A stretch of 6,428 bases of DNA from Bacillota bacterium (GTDB taxonomy: Bacteria; Bacillota; Dethiobacteria; DTU022). Shown piece by piece: positions 1 through 6,038 of the stretch. The notes below the pieces were generated by a model. It searched no databases. It was not told the DNA's origin and saw only the letters and a list, made by a program, of their open reading frames with translations. The stretch covers positions 1 to 6,428 of the forward strand of contig JAAZPS010000097.1 in assembly GCA_012797095.1 (NCBI GenBank). Direction: 5' to 3'. Positions within the stretch are counted from its first letter, which is position 1; each line of letters opens with the position of its first letter. The translations under genes were made by a program, and so were the position numbers.

Positions 1-58
1 CCTTGAGGGGGGAGGGCTGGGGTGGGGGTGATGCCCTCAACCATGGTGGGGGTGAAAT

Positions 59-87
59 GGGACAACAACGTACGTCCCCTTTGTCCC
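59..87. repeat. REP-like hairpin GGGACAA/TTGTCCC
   Basis: GGGACAA at 59-65 is the exact reverse complement of TTGTCCC at 81-87. The 15-base loop contains the 8-base palindrome ACGTACGT (68-75). Intergenic hairpins with GGGAC/GTCCC ends are familiar from REP elements mobilised by IS200-like REP-associated tyrosine transposases. The assignment to that class is inferred from shape only, and no transposase is present in the window. Confidence 0.4.
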
Positions 88-118
88 GCCAGCCGTGGTA
101 TGAGTTACGTTCCGGTAA

Positions 119-149
119 AGATCCTTCGGGCTTCGCCCTCAGGATGACA
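119..149 (-). repeat. Palindromic intergenic repeat, copy 1
   Basis: Read on the minus strand, this 31-bp element starts TGTC and ends CT. Between these are outer arms ATCCT/AGGAT, an unpaired GA facing GA, inner arms GGGC/GCCC and a GAA loop. The same architecture with different arm bases recurs at 218-244 on the other strand, so the fold rather than the exact sequence appears to be kept. It belongs to the widespread intergenic repeat whose spurious translation gives SERSEESR-type peptides. Function is unknown. Confidence 0.75.
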
Positions 150-210
150 AGGAGGAAGCAGGATGACAAGAAAGGAGCTTTATGACAAGAAAGGAGCAGG
201 ATGACAAACC
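141..210 (+). repeat. Purine-rich degenerate tandem repeat, about 19 bp period
   Basis: Units begin at 141 (AGGATGACAAGGAGGAAGC), 160 (AGGATGACAAGAAAGGAGC), 182 (ATGACAAGAAAGGAGC, lacking the first bases) and 198 (AGGATGACAAACC, truncated). The first unit overlaps the end of palindromic repeat copy 1, so the array looks like repeated duplication of that element's edge (AGGATGACA). The AAGGAG cores resemble ribosome binding sites, but no real gene follows. Confidence 0.65.
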
Positions 211-217
211 TACCTCC

Positions 218-244
218 TGTCATTCTGAGCGTAGCGAAGAATCT
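218..244 (+). repeat. Palindromic intergenic repeat, copy 2 (SERSEESR type)
   Basis: This 27-bp plus-strand element starts TGTC and ends CT. It folds as outer arms ATTCT/AGAAT, a GA facing GA, inner arms GC/GC and a GTA loop. Compared with copy 1 at 119-149, both bases of one outer pair have changed together (C-G to T-A) and the inner stem is two pairs shorter. This is the repeat that yields the peptide string HSERSEES when translated. The two copies lie in opposite orientation, 68 bp apart. Confidence 0.8.
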
Positions 245-258
245 CGGTGCGGGCGTTG

Positions 259-351
259 CTTTTGGCCAAGCGTAGGGGGGGTACCCGAATCCATGCCCAT
301 GCCCCGGACCTTTTCCATTTCTTCTTTCGGCAAAGCGTCTGGGGGTTACCC
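259..351 (+). repeat. Pair of degenerate 28-bp direct repeats
   Basis: The copy at 259-286 and the copy at 324-351 match at 23 of 28 positions by manual alignment, sharing CTTT, AAGCGT, GGGGG and TACCC. Their starts are 65 bp apart. The second copy ends only a few bases past the stop codon of the pump gene, on its 3' side. They look like members of another dispersed repeat family, and no coding or terminator role is evident. Confidence 0.5.
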
Positions 352-354
352 CTG

Positions 355-3300
355 TTACAGGAGCTGCTCTTCCGAAGGGGCGCTCAGGGCGGTCTCTTTT
401 TCCGCGGAGCGACGGTTCAGCAGGTAGTAGAGGGCCGGGATGAAGGCGAGCAGCAGGATCGTGCCGCTGGTCATTCCCCCGATCACCGCCACCGCCATCG
501 GCGCCTGCAGCTGGCTGCCCTGGCCGATGCCGAGGGAGAGGGGGACCAGCCCCAATATCGTTGTCAGCGTGGTCATCAGGATCGGCCGCAGCCTGGCCGT
601 GGCCCCGGCAACGATCGCTTCCCGCAGCGGCAACCCGTGAATGCGGCGCAGCTGGTTGATGAAGTCGACCATGATGATGCCGCTGTTGACCAGGATTCCC
701 ACCAGGACCACCCCGCCGATAAGGGCCGGGACGCTCAGCCCGTGCCCGCCGATCTTCAGCCCGATCACCGCCCCGGAGAGGGCCAGCGGCAGGCTGCTGA
801 TGATGATGAAGGGGTGCAGGAAAGATTCAAACTGGGCCGCCATCACCAGATAGACCAGGCAGACAGCGATGAAGAGCACCAGGTAGAGATCGTCAAAGAC
901 CTCGGACATCTGTTTGGCGGTGGCCTCGGCCGCGGAGTAGCCCGGGGGCAGGTTCATCCCGGCGATAACCTCCTGAACAGCCTTGTTCGCTGCGCTGAGG
1001 CTGATCCCGTGCAGCTGGGCCTGGATCCGGCCCAGGGTCTGCTTGTTCTCCCGGGTGATGCTGAGCGGCCCCAGGGACTGCTCGATGGTGGCGATATCGC
1101 CCAGCCGCAGGTACGAGCCGGTGGGGGTGTAGAAGCCCAGATCCTCCAGATCGGCGACCGTCTGCAGGTCGCTCTTGCGGTAGCTCAGGAAAAGATCGTA
1201 GATCTCCGCCTCCGTCTCCAGCCGGGCTACGGAGATTCCGTCGACGGCCTCGTAGAGCATCATCCCGATCTGGAAAGCGGTCATCCCCTTGCGCAGGGCC
1301 TTGCTCTGGTCAACCTTGATATGCACCTCCGGGATGGCCTCCTCCGAGGCGCTGCGCACATCGGTCAGCCCGGGCAGCTCCTTCAGCCTTGCGGCGATCT
1401 GCTCCGAGAGCGCCATCACCTGCTGCTGCTCTGGCCCCTGAACCATGATCTCCAGACCCATGCTGAAACCGGTTGATTCCATGATCGACTCCCGCTTGAA
1501 GCTGAGCTCTGCCCCGGCAGGGAGCACCCCCGCCGCCTGCTCCTTCACTGCGGCGATCATCTGCTCGATCCGGTCGGCCTCCTCCGGCAGGACCGTCACC
1601 CGCAGGCGGGCCCGGTTGGCGATCCCCGATTCGATGGCGATGCCGAAGAGCTGCTGCTCGCCGATCTGGGTGCTGAAAGAATCGATCCCTTCGAGCTGTT
1701 CCACGATATCTTCGAGCTGCCCGGCACAGCTGTCGGTCCGCTCGATCGGTGTCCCCGGGGGCAGGGTCAGCTCCACCGAGAAAGCCGCTTCCTCGGGGGT
1801 GGGGAAAAGGTCCGAGCCCATGAAGGGGATGAAGGCGGCCCCCAGAGCCACTGCCGCCGCTCCCACCGCGACAGCCGCCCAGGGATGGCGCAGGACCCAC
1901 TCGAGCAAGCGCTGATAGCGGCCCGGCTCAGTGGGGGCCGCCCTTTCGCCCGTACCCTTTTGCAGAAACCGCGAGGCCAGCATCGGGATCAGGGTCAGCG
2001 CCGCCAGCAGCGACGCGATCAGGGCACAGGTCACCGTGAGGGAGAAATCCTTGAACAGCTCCCCGGCCAGCCCGCTCAAAAAGACCACCGGGAAGAAGAC
2101 GCTGATCGTGGTCAGGGTGGAGGCGAAGATCGCCCCGGTGACCTCGTTACTCCCTTTCACCGCTGCGGTGAACGAGTCCGCGCCCAGCTGAAGGTGGCGG
2201 TAGATATTTTCGCTGACCACGATGGAGTTATCCACCAGCATCCCTGCAGCCAGGGCGAGCGCCCCTAAGGTCATCAGGTTCACCGAGAGCCCGGCAAAAT
2301 AGAGCAGGGCGAAAGCAGCGACGATGGCGATGGGGATGGTCAGACCGATCACCAGGATGGTGCGCCAGTTTCGCAAAAAGATCAGCAGCACCGCAATGGC
2401 CAGAAGCGAGCCCAGCAGCAGCGAGCGGGCCAGGTCGATCAGGGCGTTCTCGATCTCCTTGGCCTGGTCAAAGGTGTAGTTGAAACTGATCCCGTAGCCC
2501 AGGGGGGCAAACTCTTCAGCCAGCTCGTCGAGGGCCCGGCGCACCTGCCGCGAGACCAGCACCGTGTTGGCCTCGCCCTCTTTCTGCAGGTAGAAGCCGA
2601 TGCTCGGCTGGCGGTTGATCCGGCTGATCGCCGTCGCCTCATGGCGGTCGATCTTCACCTCGGCGATCTCACCCAGCCTCGTTGCGATCAGGGGAAATTC
2701 ATCTTCCGGGATCATCCCGCCGCCGCCCCCCGCCGAGGCGAGGACCATCGTCATCGCCATATCGACGATGGCCTGCTCCAGCTGCTGTGAGCCTTTGTCC
2801 AGCTCGCCCTTGAGCTTACCCTCGAGCTCCTGGAGCCGCTCTTTCCAGGCCTCGAAGTCGGGAACGGTGATCAGGGCGGCCTCCTGCAGCCGCTCCAGGT
2901 CGACGCTCTCGCCCGGCGGCAGCTGCACCACGATCCGCCCCTCCTCGATCTGCAGGGGCCACTCTTCCGGCAGCACCGCTGCAACGGCCTCCAGATCGAT
3001 GCCGAAGAGCTTCAGCAGTTCGGGATCGGGGATGATGATCAGCCGCTCCTCCTCCAGCAGCAGTCTGTCTGCCCCCGGTAGAACCTCTTTCAGGTTCACC
3101 TCGCGCAGCGGCAGCGCCACGCTCTCCATCGGAGGGATCGCCTCGGAGAGCATCCGGTTGAGATCGATATCGACGCTGCGCCCGATCAGCTTGCGCATCT
3201 CCGCCTCGTTCAGCTGGAAGCCGACGACCATCTGCTCCAGCTCCTCCGGCCCGAGGGTGCGCCCGACCAGCCGGATCCGCTTCTGCAGCTCGTCGACCTC

Positions 3301-3948
3301 GATATTGCCCCCGGGCAGGTTCAGCAGCGTCGCCCGCAGGATATTGGAGATCTGCTCGAAGGAGACCTTCTTCTCCCGGATCAGCCCTGGCAGCAGCCGG
3401 ATGAAGAGATCGCGCTTCACCCCGCCCTCGATCCTGAGGCTGGCCACGCCGGGGATCGTCTCCAGGCGAGGCCGCGCCGACTGCTCCAGCCATTCCGTCA
3501 GGGCGATATCATCGAGGTTGCTGCTGACATCGACCTGCATCACCGGCAGCAGGGTGGGGTCGAATTCCAGGATCACCGGCCGCTGCACTCCATCGGGCAG
3601 GTTGACCAGATCGAGCCGGGTGCCGATCTCATCGCGCTTCTGCTTCAGGTCAGCGCCCCAGTTGAACTCCAATGCGACCATGGAGACATGCTCCTGGGAA
3701 AGGGAGAGGATATTCTTGACCCCGTTGATCGGGGAGATCGCTCCCTCGATCGGCTCGGTGACCATCTTCAGGTTTTCCTGGGGCGAGCTGCCCGGGAAGA
3801 TGGAGATGATCGCCAGGTACGGCGGTTTGATATCAGGCAGAAGATCCAAGGGGGTCTGCACCAGGGAGACCGCCCCGATGACCAGGATGATCAAAAGGAT
3901 CGTGATCGTGGCCACGGGGCGCCGGACAGAGAGATCGGGTAGATTCAA
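355..3948 (-). CDS. RND (HAE1/AcrB-SwrC type) efflux permease with large porter-domain insertion
   Basis: Proton-driven inner-membrane exporter of the resistance-nodulation-division family, probably for hydrophobic or amphiphilic compounds; the substrate cannot be read from sequence. The frame shows the full 12-helix plan: TM1 near residues 12-30, a first periplasmic-type loop, TM2-TM7 near 509-709, a second large loop, and TM8-TM12 near 1021-1176. Family motifs include LDLLPDIKPP and FPGSSPQE after TM1, GMLVDNSIVV in TM4 (Asp573, then Asn574 where AcrB has a second Asp) and GILVNSGIIMVDF in TM10 (Asn where AcrB has Lys940). Length is 1197 aa against about 1030-1050 for typical members. The excess is an insertion at about residues 243-418 with a charged helix (365-401) and a five-glycine run. 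I chose the TTG at 3948 because GGTGAGG lies 8 bases upstream and MNLPDLSVRRPV is a normal family N-terminus. A GTG at 3990 would add 14 unlikely residues and has no good binding site. No adaptor or outer-membrane gene is adjacent. Confidence 0.94.
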   Translation of the reverse strand: MNLPDLSVRRPVATITILLIILVIGAVSLVQTPLDLLPDIKPPYLAIISIFPGSSPQENLKMVTEPIEGAISPINGVKNILSLSQEHVSMVALEFNWGADLKQKRDEIGTRLDLVNLPDGVQRPVILEFDPTLLPVMQVDVSSNLDDIALTEWLEQSARPRLETIPGVASLRIEGGVKRDLFIRLLPGLIREKKVSFEQISNILRATLLNLPGGNIEVDELQKRIRLVGRTLGPEELEQMVVGFQLNEAEMRKLIGRSVDIDLNRMLSEAIPPMESVALPLREVNLKEVLPGADRLLLEEERLIIIPDPELLKLFGIDLEAVAAVLPEEWPLQIEEGRIVVQLPPGESVDLERLQEAALITVPDFEAWKERLQELEGKLKGELDKGSQQLEQAIVDMAMTMVLASAGGGGGMIPEDEFPLIATRLGEIAEVKIDRHEATAISRINRQPSIGFYLQKEGEANTVLVSRQVRRALDELAEEFAPLGYGISFNYTFDQAKEIENALIDLARSLLLGSLLAIAVLLIFLRNWRTILVIGLTIPIAIVAAFALLYFAGLSVNLMTLGALALAAGMLVDNSIVVSENIYRHLQLGADSFTAAVKGSNEVTGAIFASTLTTISVFFPVVFLSGLAGELFKDFSLTVTCALIASLLAALTLIPMLASRFLQKGTGERAAPTEPGRYQRLLEWVLRHPWAAVAVGAAAVALGAAFIPFMGSDLFPTPEEAAFSVELTLPPGTPIERTDSCAGQLEDIVEQLEGIDSFSTQIGEQQLFGIAIESGIANRARLRVTVLPEEADRIEQMIAAVKEQAAGVLPAGAELSFKRESIMESTGFSMGLEIMVQGPEQQQVMALSEQIAARLKELPGLTDVRSASEEAIPEVHIKVDQSKALRKGMTAFQIGMMLYEAVDGISVARLETEAEIYDLFLSYRKSDLQTVADLEDLGFYTPTGSYLRLGDIATIEQSLGPLSITRENKQTLGRIQAQLHGISLSAANKAVQEVIAGMNLPPGYSAAEATAKQMSEVFDDLYLVLFIAVCLVYLVMAAQFESFLHPFIIISSLPLALSGAVIGLKIGGHGLSVPALIGGVVLVGILVNSGIIMVDFINQLRRIHGLPLREAIVAGATARLRPILMTTLTTILGLVPLSLGIGQGSQLQAPMAVAVIGGMTSGTILLLAFIPALYYLLNRRSAEKETALSAPSEEQLL

Positions 3949-3956
3949 CAGTTTCG

Positions 3957-3963
3957 CCTCACC
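3957..3963 (-). promoter_or_regulatory. Ribosome binding site of the RND gene
   Basis: The minus strand reads GGTGAGG, followed by 8 bases and then TTG at 3948-3946. This spacing decides the start codon: the upstream GTG at 3990 sits inside a GC-rich inverted repeat and lacks such a site. Confidence 0.7.
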
Positions 3964-4035
3964 ACTACAATCTGTTTTTAAGTGCAGCACCGCTGCCGTT
4001 AACCGGAGCCGCAGCGGCTGTTTTGATTCATGACT

Positions 4036-4064
4036 ATTCTACAACAGAGCATCCCATACTTCAA
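4036..4064 (-). promoter_or_regulatory. Predicted sigma70/sigmaA-type promoter of the RND gene
   Basis: On the minus strand TTGAAG (4064-4059, 4 of 6 matches to TTGACA) is followed by exactly 17 bases and then TAGAAT (4041-4036, 5 of 6 matches to TATAAT). Transcription would begin near 4029, giving a leader of about 80 bases before the TTG at 3948. This argues that the pump is transcribed independently of darTG. Confidence 0.6.
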
Positions 4065-4096
4065 CTGCGGCATTGTTGCGGGGATACGAAAAGAAC

Positions 4097-4130
4097 CCTG
4101 ACCTCGTCAGGTGGTGAATGGTGTCAGGTG
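4097..4130. promoter_or_regulatory. Operator-like repeats upstream of the RND promoter
   Basis: CCTGAC (4097-4102) and GTCAGG (4106-4111) form a perfect inverted repeat with a 3-base centre. GTCAGGTG occurs twice as a direct repeat (4106-4113 and 4123-4130), 17 bp apart. The cluster lies about 70-100 bp upstream of the predicted start of transcription, a position more usual for an activator or distal operator than for a repressor that blocks the promoter directly. The binding protein is unknown and no regulator gene is in the window. Confidence 0.35.
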
Positions 4131-4189
4131 AGTGATTTGCCAAAACAGGATCTATCGGGACAATGATCCTTGGGGAGATCAACGGGCTA

Positions 4190-4219
4190 TTGACGGGCAA
4201 GGTTTTTACCCTTTAAAAT
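4190..4219 (+). promoter_or_regulatory. Possible plus-strand promoter in the intergenic region
   Basis: TTGACG (4190-4195, 5 of 6) is followed by 18 bases and then TAAAAT (4214-4219, 5 of 6). A transcript would start near 4226 and, 59 bases further, meet AAGGA/TCCTT (4285-4289 and 4297-4301), then GTCTG and five T's. No ORF follows, so any product would be a short RNA of about 85 bases. The hairpin is weak and separated from its T run, so this may be chance in A/T-rich DNA. Confidence 0.25.
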
Positions 4220-4341
4220 CGAGCAGGTTTAGGGGTTGAAAACTCGTTGGAAGGTATATTTTATGCCTTTACAAACTTGCACATAAGGACAGCAGATCCT
4301 TGTCTGTTTTTACCTACCTGTCTATAAAATCAATGTTGATA

Positions 4342-5376
4342 CTAATTAAGCCAACCCTCAGCTTGCAGCCTCTCTCTGGTTAGCGTTATCTGGGTAGAAG
4401 TGAATCTACGCTTTCCGGGTATCCACTCATGAACAGCCTGCACCAGGTTATCTTCATCACTTACCCCTTCATTGGCGATCAGCCAGTGCACCGTGGAAAG
4501 CAACTCCAACCCTGAAGGGGTTTCAAAACCATCAACCAATCTGGACACTTTCCCCACCCGTTTGCGTGTTGCCGGATGTTTTCCCAAAAATATTTCGGTA
4601 TCCTTGACTGACCCCGGTAATAGAGAAAGTTGCCTGCCCGGTACATCTTTACAACCGGCATAACCCGAAATATAGTGACCATCAATGGTCCGTAAAACAT
4701 GACGCAAATTTTCAGCATATGGACCATGGGAAGCTTTGATAAAACGCAGGCGTAAGGGTTCGCCGACTGCCTGCAGGAGATACATCAATTTATGAACTTC
4801 CAGCAAGGTAATCATCGGATCCAGAAGGGCCGATAGATATTGATCCATCAGTCCGATCAAGGCGGCGCGTCCCGCTGTCATCTGCGGCACATCCGTTGAG
4901 TTGTTGTAACGGATAGCACCATCTTCGGCGAATGGCTCAAAAATCAGCACATCCACTTGAGACAAGGGTGCCAGCGCCCGATCAATGCGGGGCCGCACAT
5001 CATTCCAATTAAGCCCTCCCAAGCCGCTTCCCAGGGGAGGAATGGCAACCGATTTGATGCCATACTGTTTAATTACCTTAACTAAATCAGCAAGACCCTC
5101 CTCAATATCTTCAATGCGGCTTTTGCCGCGCCAGTGACGTTTGGTCGGAAAGTTAATCACATAACGGGGGCAGATTCTACCTGTCTCGAAGACAAACATG
5201 CGACCTGGTTGTACTCCTTTACGCCTGCAAGCCGACGCATATATTTCATAATTGTCAGGAAAAGCTTGTTTAAACTTAAGTGCAATGCCACGGCCCATTA
5301 TACCCACACAGTTGACGGTGTTAACAAGTGCTTCGGTTTCAGCTTTTAAAATATTACCTTTGGTGTAGCTGATCAT
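4342..5376 (-). CDS. darG: DarG, macrodomain DNA ADP-ribosylglycohydrolase antitoxin
   Basis: Antitoxin of the DarTG system. It removes ADP-ribose that DarT attaches to DNA and also neutralises the toxin by direct binding. The N-terminal macrodomain spans about residues 1-150: GNIL (7-10), NTVNCVGIMGRGIA (19-32, ligand-binding asparagines and MG loop), NFPTKRHWRGKS (75-86, with Lys79 at the place of the catalytic lysine known in Thermus DarG) and PPLGSGLGGLNW (113-124). Residues from about 165 to 344 form the C-terminal domain characteristic of DarG (SHGPYAENLRHVL at 216-228, HWLIANEGV at 297-305). The length, 344 aa, is normal for the family. The ATG at 5376 is set by AAGGAGG 8 bases upstream, located inside the 3' end of darT. 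The gene overlaps darT by 23 bp, so the two are co-transcribed and probably translationally coupled. No break or missing key residue is visible. Confidence 0.93.
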   Translation of the reverse strand: MISYTKGNILKAETEALVNTVNCVGIMGRGIALKFKQAFPDNYEIYASACRRKGVQPGRMFVFETGRICPRYVINFPTKRHWRGKSRIEDIEEGLADLVKVIKQYGIKSVAIPPLGSGLGGLNWNDVRPRIDRALAPLSQVDVLIFEPFAEDGAIRYNNSTDVPQMTAGRAALIGLMDQYLSALLDPMITLLEVHKLMYLLQAVGEPLRLRFIKASHGPYAENLRHVLRTIDGHYISGYAGCKDVPGRQLSLLPGSVKDTEIFLGKHPATRKRVGKVSRLVDGFETPSGLELLSTVHWLIANEGVSDEDNLVQAVHEWIPGKRRFTSTQITLTRERLQAEGWLN

Positions 5377-6037
5377 CGCTGCTTCCTCCTTGGTAATACC
5401 AACGATGCAAAATCTGCACTTTGGGCCTGTGTGAGGCTCCAGCCAGTGCCCCTGCTACTTGTTCCTGAACAGGCTCGGAAGATACCCCAATGCGCTGTAT
5501 CAGGTGCCAGGGGAAAAACTGATAAACCAAAAATTCTGCCTGCTTGCCTTCACGTACCCGGCGAGCACGAAAATCCCTCGCCGCCACTGCCTCCCAGTCT
5601 ATCTCACCAAGATCATCCAGACGATTATGAAACTCAGTCAGGTAAGCACTTGCATTGGCATGGGTAAACGCCCACCGGTTTCTACTAGAGTTTGCCCAAT
5701 TTATGACCTTGCAAAAATCTGCTTCCAGATGAATAATCTGTCCCTGTCCGCCGCGATAGACAAGATCGGGATGGTTTGAACAGTGTATTATAAATAGCAT
5801 GATCGACCGGGGACAGAAATAAAAGGGTACATAATCAGCCACGCGGTCATGAGGATAGCATTTAACTGGCAATCTAAACCGTCTTTGCTTAATAGGATTC
5901 ATTCCGACAGACAGCACTGGTTTTGACTGTTTAACCATTTCCGCATCCGACCAAAGACCGCCATCCTCAATAATGGATGACAGGTTACTCACATCGGTTA
6001 TATGGTATATGTATGGGGTATCAGGAAATCCCGCCAT
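5354..6037 (-). CDS. darT: DarT, DNA ADP-ribosyltransferase toxin
   Basis: Toxin of the DarTG system (family formerly DUF4433). It uses NAD+ to ADP-ribosylate bases in single-stranded DNA, blocking replication; in known systems this arrests the cell or aborts phage infection. Family signatures are in order: YHITDVSNL (11-19, NAD-binding His12), GGLWSD (26-31), IKQRRF (49-54, with the NAD-contacting arginine), DYVPFYFCPRSIM (68-80), WAFTHANASAY (122-132) and REGKQAEFLV (162-171) with catalytic Glu168. Length, 227 aa, is normal, and the usual WYY ending (213-215) is followed by 12 residues read in the overlap with darG. The ATG at 6037 is supported by the N-terminal match. The only upstream binding site is a weak GGGTGG, which lies inside a 19-codon leader ORF ending one base earlier. 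I cannot tell from sequence whether it modifies thymidine or guanosine. Confidence 0.94.
   Translation of the reverse strand: MAGFPDTPYIYHITDVSNLSSIIEDGGLWSDAEMVKQSKPVLSVGMNPIKQRRFRLPVKCYPHDRVADYVPFYFCPRSIMLFIIHCSNHPDLVYRGGQGQIIHLEADFCKVINWANSSRNRWAFTHANASAYLTEFHNRLDDLGEIDWEAVAARDFRARRVREGKQAEFLVYQFFPWHLIQRIGVSSEPVQEQVAGALAGASHRPKVQILHRWYYQGGSSDDQLHQR
5385..5391 (-). promoter_or_regulatory. Ribosome binding site of darG within darT
   Basis: The minus strand reads AAGGAGG, 8 bases before the darG ATG, embedded in the last codons of darT. It is far stronger than the darT site (GGGTGG), which would favour more antitoxin than toxin from one transcript. Confidence 0.8.
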
Positions 6038-6038
6038 A

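Larger units (their letters stand above)
1..354. other. Gene-free, repeat-rich spacer downstream of the RND gene
   Basis: I find no credible gene here. Open frames in this stretch translate repeats, including the tell-tale SERSEESR string, or run antisense into the pump gene. From left to right it holds a G-rich block with an 11-base direct repeat (GGTGGGGGTGA at 21-31 and 45-55), a GGGACAA/TTGTCCC hairpin, two related palindromic repeats in opposite orientation with purine-rich tandem repeats between them, and a degenerate 28-bp direct repeat. TTGAGGG (3-9) can pair with CCCTCAA (34-40). No clear intrinsic terminator for the pump gene is visible: GGGGTTACCCC at 342-352 is palindromic but has no T tract on either side. 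Confidence 0.75.
3964..4341. other. Intergenic region between darG and the RND gene
   Basis: No credible gene lies here. On the minus strand it holds, in order of transcription, a weak A/T-rich inverted repeat just after the darG stop (ATCAACATTGAT, 4340-4329, then TTTTA; a possible weak terminator), about 200 bp without recognised minus-strand features, operator-like GTCAGGTG repeats (4097-4130), a promoter (4036-4064) and a roughly 80-base leader to the pump start. The leader can form alternative hairpins: AGCCGC/GCGGCT (4019-4007) competes with CCGCTGC/GCAGCGG (4017-3990). On the plus strand there are promoter-like pairs at 4190-4219 and 4300-4328 and a hairpin followed by five T's at 4285-4311. 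Confidence 0.6.

Noticed and set aside
141..210. CRISPR array
   Set aside because: The repeats are degenerate, about 19 bp, with no unique spacers of even length and no cas genes.
342..352. GGGGTTACCCC as terminator of the pump gene
   Set aside because: The loop would be only about 3 bases with a 4-bp stem and no T run follows on the minus strand.
182..427. Plus-strand frame containing CHSERSEESR
   Set aside because: This is translation of a dispersed intergenic repeat, a well-known source of false proteins.
247..1476. 409-codon plus-strand open frame
   Set aside because: It lies antisense to the 3' part of the pump gene. Its translation is a His/Gln/Arg-rich low-complexity string with no family features, as expected for an open frame opposite GC-rich coding DNA.
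3949..3990. GTG at 3990 as start of the pump gene
   Set aside because: It adds 14 residues unlike the family N-terminus, lies in a palindromic GC-rich leader and has no spaced purine-rich site. The TTG at 3948 has GGTGAGG at 8 bases.
2600..4033. 477-codon plus-strand open frame
   Set aside because: Antisense shadow of the pump gene, Ser/Arg-rich with no recognisable domain. The minus-strand frame carries all the RND motifs.
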